A stretch of 64,000 nt of DNA from an uncultured Myxococcales bacterium (GTDB lineage Bacteria; Myxococcota_A; UBA9042; DTJE01), in contig CAIZWN010000084.1 of NCBI GenBank assembly GCA_903936705.1, positions 29,989 to 93,988 on the forward strand. The letters run 5' to 3'. Both the position numbers and the translations under genes were made by a program. Below, piece after piece: positions 62,347 through 64,000 of the stretch (within the stretch, counting starts at the first letter, position 1; every line of letters begins with the position of its first letter). The notes beneath the pieces are model-generated. The model did no database searches. It was not told the DNA's origin and worked only from the letters and a program-made list of their open reading frames with translations.

Positions 62347-63536
62347 TCCGGCGCTCCCGCGATCTGGGTCAGCAGAGCCTCGAGATCATCCACGTACCGG
62401 GTCAGCGAGAATCGTTGCTGGACCATTGTGCGTGCGGTGGTTGCCAGCCGCAAGCGCAATGGGGCGTCCGTCGCCAGACGCGCCAGCGCGTTTGCCAGGG
62501 CCGCAACATCCTCCTTTGGAAAGACCAGGGCGTTGACGTCGTGTTCCAGGAACTCGCCCTGGCCGCCGTCCGCGGTGCTTGCTACCGGGGTGCCACTGGC
62601 CATGGCCTCGAGGTGGGTCAGGCCGAACGGCTCCTCCCATATCGACGGAAAGACGAAAATGTCGTTGTCGCGATATAGACCTGGGAGTTCGTCGTGCGGT
62701 CGTCGCCCCATGAAATCGGTCATGGCTCCGCATGAAGACGCCAATTCCTTCAGCTGCTGCGGGTAGTCGCCAGGTCCATGGCCCGCAACGTTGAGGCGTA
62801 CGGAAAGACCGTCGGCAGCCAATCGCCCCACTGCCTGGACCAGGGTGTGAACACCCTTGTCTGGGTGCAGTTGGCCGGTGTACAGAATTCGCAGGGGGTC
62901 GTGGATGGAACCTGGGGCGTCCTTTTGCGGGAAGCGATCGACAGGGATGCCCTGGTGGATGATCCGGGCGTTCAGGATGGGGACCCCCCTTCGGGCAAGG
63001 TTGTCGCGCACGCGCCGGCTGATGCATGTCACGTGGGTCAAATGAATGGATGGCAGCCACAGCCGGCGAAAAAGAAAGCCGTCCACGATCAAGCGCAAAG
63101 TCCCGCGTGGCCCGTTGAAGGGGCCGGGTACATAGCCGGCCAGGTGTTCGTCGTTCACGGTGAACAGGGTTGGAACACCAGCGTCATGCAGACCGGCAGC
63201 CGCGCCCATGGTAAGGCGCAACTGGCTGAATACAAAGGCTATATCTGGGCGGATCTCCCGCGCCAGATTGCGGGTTGCCTTACGGTTGGCCGCCGCGATC
63301 GGGAGGTCGCGCAGCCGATTCCGGCTGGGCGGTGCGCCGAAATCCTGCGACAGTCGCAGAATCCGTCGAACGTCCTTGACCGGCGGCGGATCTCGATTGT
63401 CGGGGCTTGAGTTGGTCGTGGCTACCACGACGTCATGCCCGCGTTCTGCCAGTTCGGCCGCCACCTGCCCGCAAAGGATTTCGTACCCGCCCAGTACCCC
63501 TGGTGGAAACAGGTTCGAGACCACTAGGATCTTCAC
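62343..63536 (-). CDS. GT4-family glycosyltransferase, first gene of the cluster
   Basis: The protein has 397 residues from a GTG at 63536 with GGGGAGG ahead; the frame is open to 63575. VSNLFPPGVLGGYEILCGQ is the N-terminal loop; TVNDEHLAGY, YTGQLHPDKGVHTL and EEPFGLTHLEAMASG (E-x7-E) mark the rest. It heads a four-gene overlapping operon of glycosyltransferases at the right end of the window. The promoter should lie in 63537-63700. Confidence 0.9.
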   Translation of the reverse strand: MKILVVSNLFPPGVLGGYEILCGQVAAELAERGHDVVVATTNSSPDNRDPPPVKDVRRILRLSQDFGAPPSRNRLRDLPIAAANRKATRNLAREIRPDIAFVFSQLRLTMGAAAGLHDAGVPTLFTVNDEHLAGYVPGPFNGPRGTLRLIVDGFLFRRLWLPSIHLTHVTCISRRVRDNLARRGVPILNARIIHQGIPVDRFPQKDAPGSIHDPLRILYTGQLHPDKGVHTLVQAVGRLAADGLSVRLNVAGHGPGDYPQQLKELASSCGAMTDFMGRRPHDELPGLYRDNDIFVFPSIWEEPFGLTHLEAMASGTPVASTADGGQGEFLEHDVNALVFPKEDVAALANALARLATDAPLRLRLATTARTMVQQRFSLTRYVDDLEALLTQIAGAPE

Positions 63537-63946
63537 TGGCCCTCCCCGCAGGCTGGGATACGTGTGCCCTGCCAAACTAGCATGGCCGAGAAGGCGGAGG
63601 GTAGCGGACGACGGGGTTGAGTCCCCTGGCGAGTCCTGTGATTTCCATCGAACGTGTTTTTGTCAAGGTTGCACCGGTGTCCATAATCCACCACCTGGGT
63701 CAGCGGGACTCCGTTCGGGAGTATTCAGAGACGAGTTCTAGGCACCTATGCGGCTTGAAACCATTGTCGTGGAGCGATCGTCACCGCTTTGTCGTCTGGA
63801 TCGGTCATCGATGGCTGCTTTCGTTAGCTTAAGGAATCGTTGAGAACCGCGAGTAGGGACACGTGGGTATCTGGTGAAGGGGTCCGGGCCGAGGGGGAGC
63901 TGGGCCGCGCCGGTGCCCCCGCACCCGACTGGGGGCCGGCGGCCTT
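63537..63946. other. Intergenic region, no gene recognised
   Basis: It must hold the promoter of the glycosyltransferase operon; a perfect TTGACA at 63666-63661 (minus) has no good -10 at the right distance. The short open frames have no ribosome site or recognisable product. At 63909-63940 a GC-rich stem (GCCGG..CCCCC / GGGGG..CCGGC) with a 2-base bulge leads into the palindrome that follows. Confidence 0.4.
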
Positions 63947-63994
63947 CGCGGCCCAAACTCGGCCCCCTAAAGGGGCCTCAAACAGTGGGCCGCG
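63947..63994. repeat. Nested GC-rich palindrome, REP-like
   Basis: A perfect 9-pair outer stem (CGCGGCCCA / TGGGCCGCG) encloses a second perfect 6-pair hairpin (GGCCCC CTAAA GGGGCC at 63961-63977). The layout, an imperfectly spaced double palindrome in intergenic DNA, recalls REP-type elements. Whether it recurs elsewhere in the genome cannot be seen here. Confidence 0.5.
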
Positions 63995-64000
63995 TCGCGC

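Overview
The window reads as chromosomal DNA of a GC-rich, Gram-negative bacterium of the deltaproteobacterial/Myxococcota type. The signs are a hydrolase ending in a MYXO-CTERM-like tail (39384-41447), an ADYC-type lipoprotein (53022-54059), several Cys-rich or lipobox-bearing lipoproteins, a very large Ser/Thr kinase fused to a STAND NTPase and a sulfatase-modifying-factor-like domain, an enhancer-binding protein for sigma-54, and a type IV pilus minor-pilin operon. The taxon is inferred from gene content only; no rRNA is present. The only RNA gene I can support is one tRNA-Gln(UUG). I see no CRISPR array, insertion sequence or prophage.

Layout. 1-8.6 kb: the start of a lipoprotein gene, an inositol-monophosphatase/ADP-ribosylglycohydrolase fusion, a methyltransferase, an AGCS symporter of different base composition, a membrane-anchored unknown and a subtilisin-like lipoprotein. 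8.6-18 kb is housekeeping: folE-nudix-nrnA as an overlapping operon, dapF, an isolated rplC behind an FmdB-type zinc ribbon, an amidohydrolase, a glycosyltransferase 2, and a ubiB/OmpA-lipoprotein operon. 18-22.6 kb: Cys-rich and secreted proteins, then a yfgM-bamB-like pair behind tRNA-Gln. 22.7-29.1 kb: the fimT-pilV-pilW-pilX-pilY1 operon, read from what looks like a perfect sigma-54 promoter. 29.3-33.3 kb: an outer-membrane protein and two overlapping WYL regulators. 33.4-39.4 kb: a divergent operon of two small envelope proteins, a pentapeptide-repeat protein, glmS and a Rep/UvrD-type helicase. 39.4-46.9 kb: secreted hydrolases, an acyl-CoA dehydrogenase remnant and a polytopic membrane protein. 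47-55 kb: a signalling island. 55-58.8 kb: small envelope genes, a lytic transglycosylase, cutA and a DMT transporter with a probable frameshift. 58.8-63.5 kb: four translationally coupled GT4 glycosyltransferases. The right edge holds a nested GC-rich palindrome.

The most interesting stretch is 47064-55033. It encodes an FHA-AAA+ sigma-54 activator with an intact GAFTGA loop, then, 6 bases on, a 1298-residue kinase-nSTAND1-transmembrane-FGE-like protein, then an ADYC lipoprotein with its own candidate sigma-54 promoter and an upstream dyad, then an FHA-GGDEF diguanylate cyclase. Together they could carry an envelope signal to sigma-54 transcription and to c-di-GMP. The perfect sigma-54 promoter of the pilus operon suggests one possible output. 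This wiring is inference from gene order and motifs.
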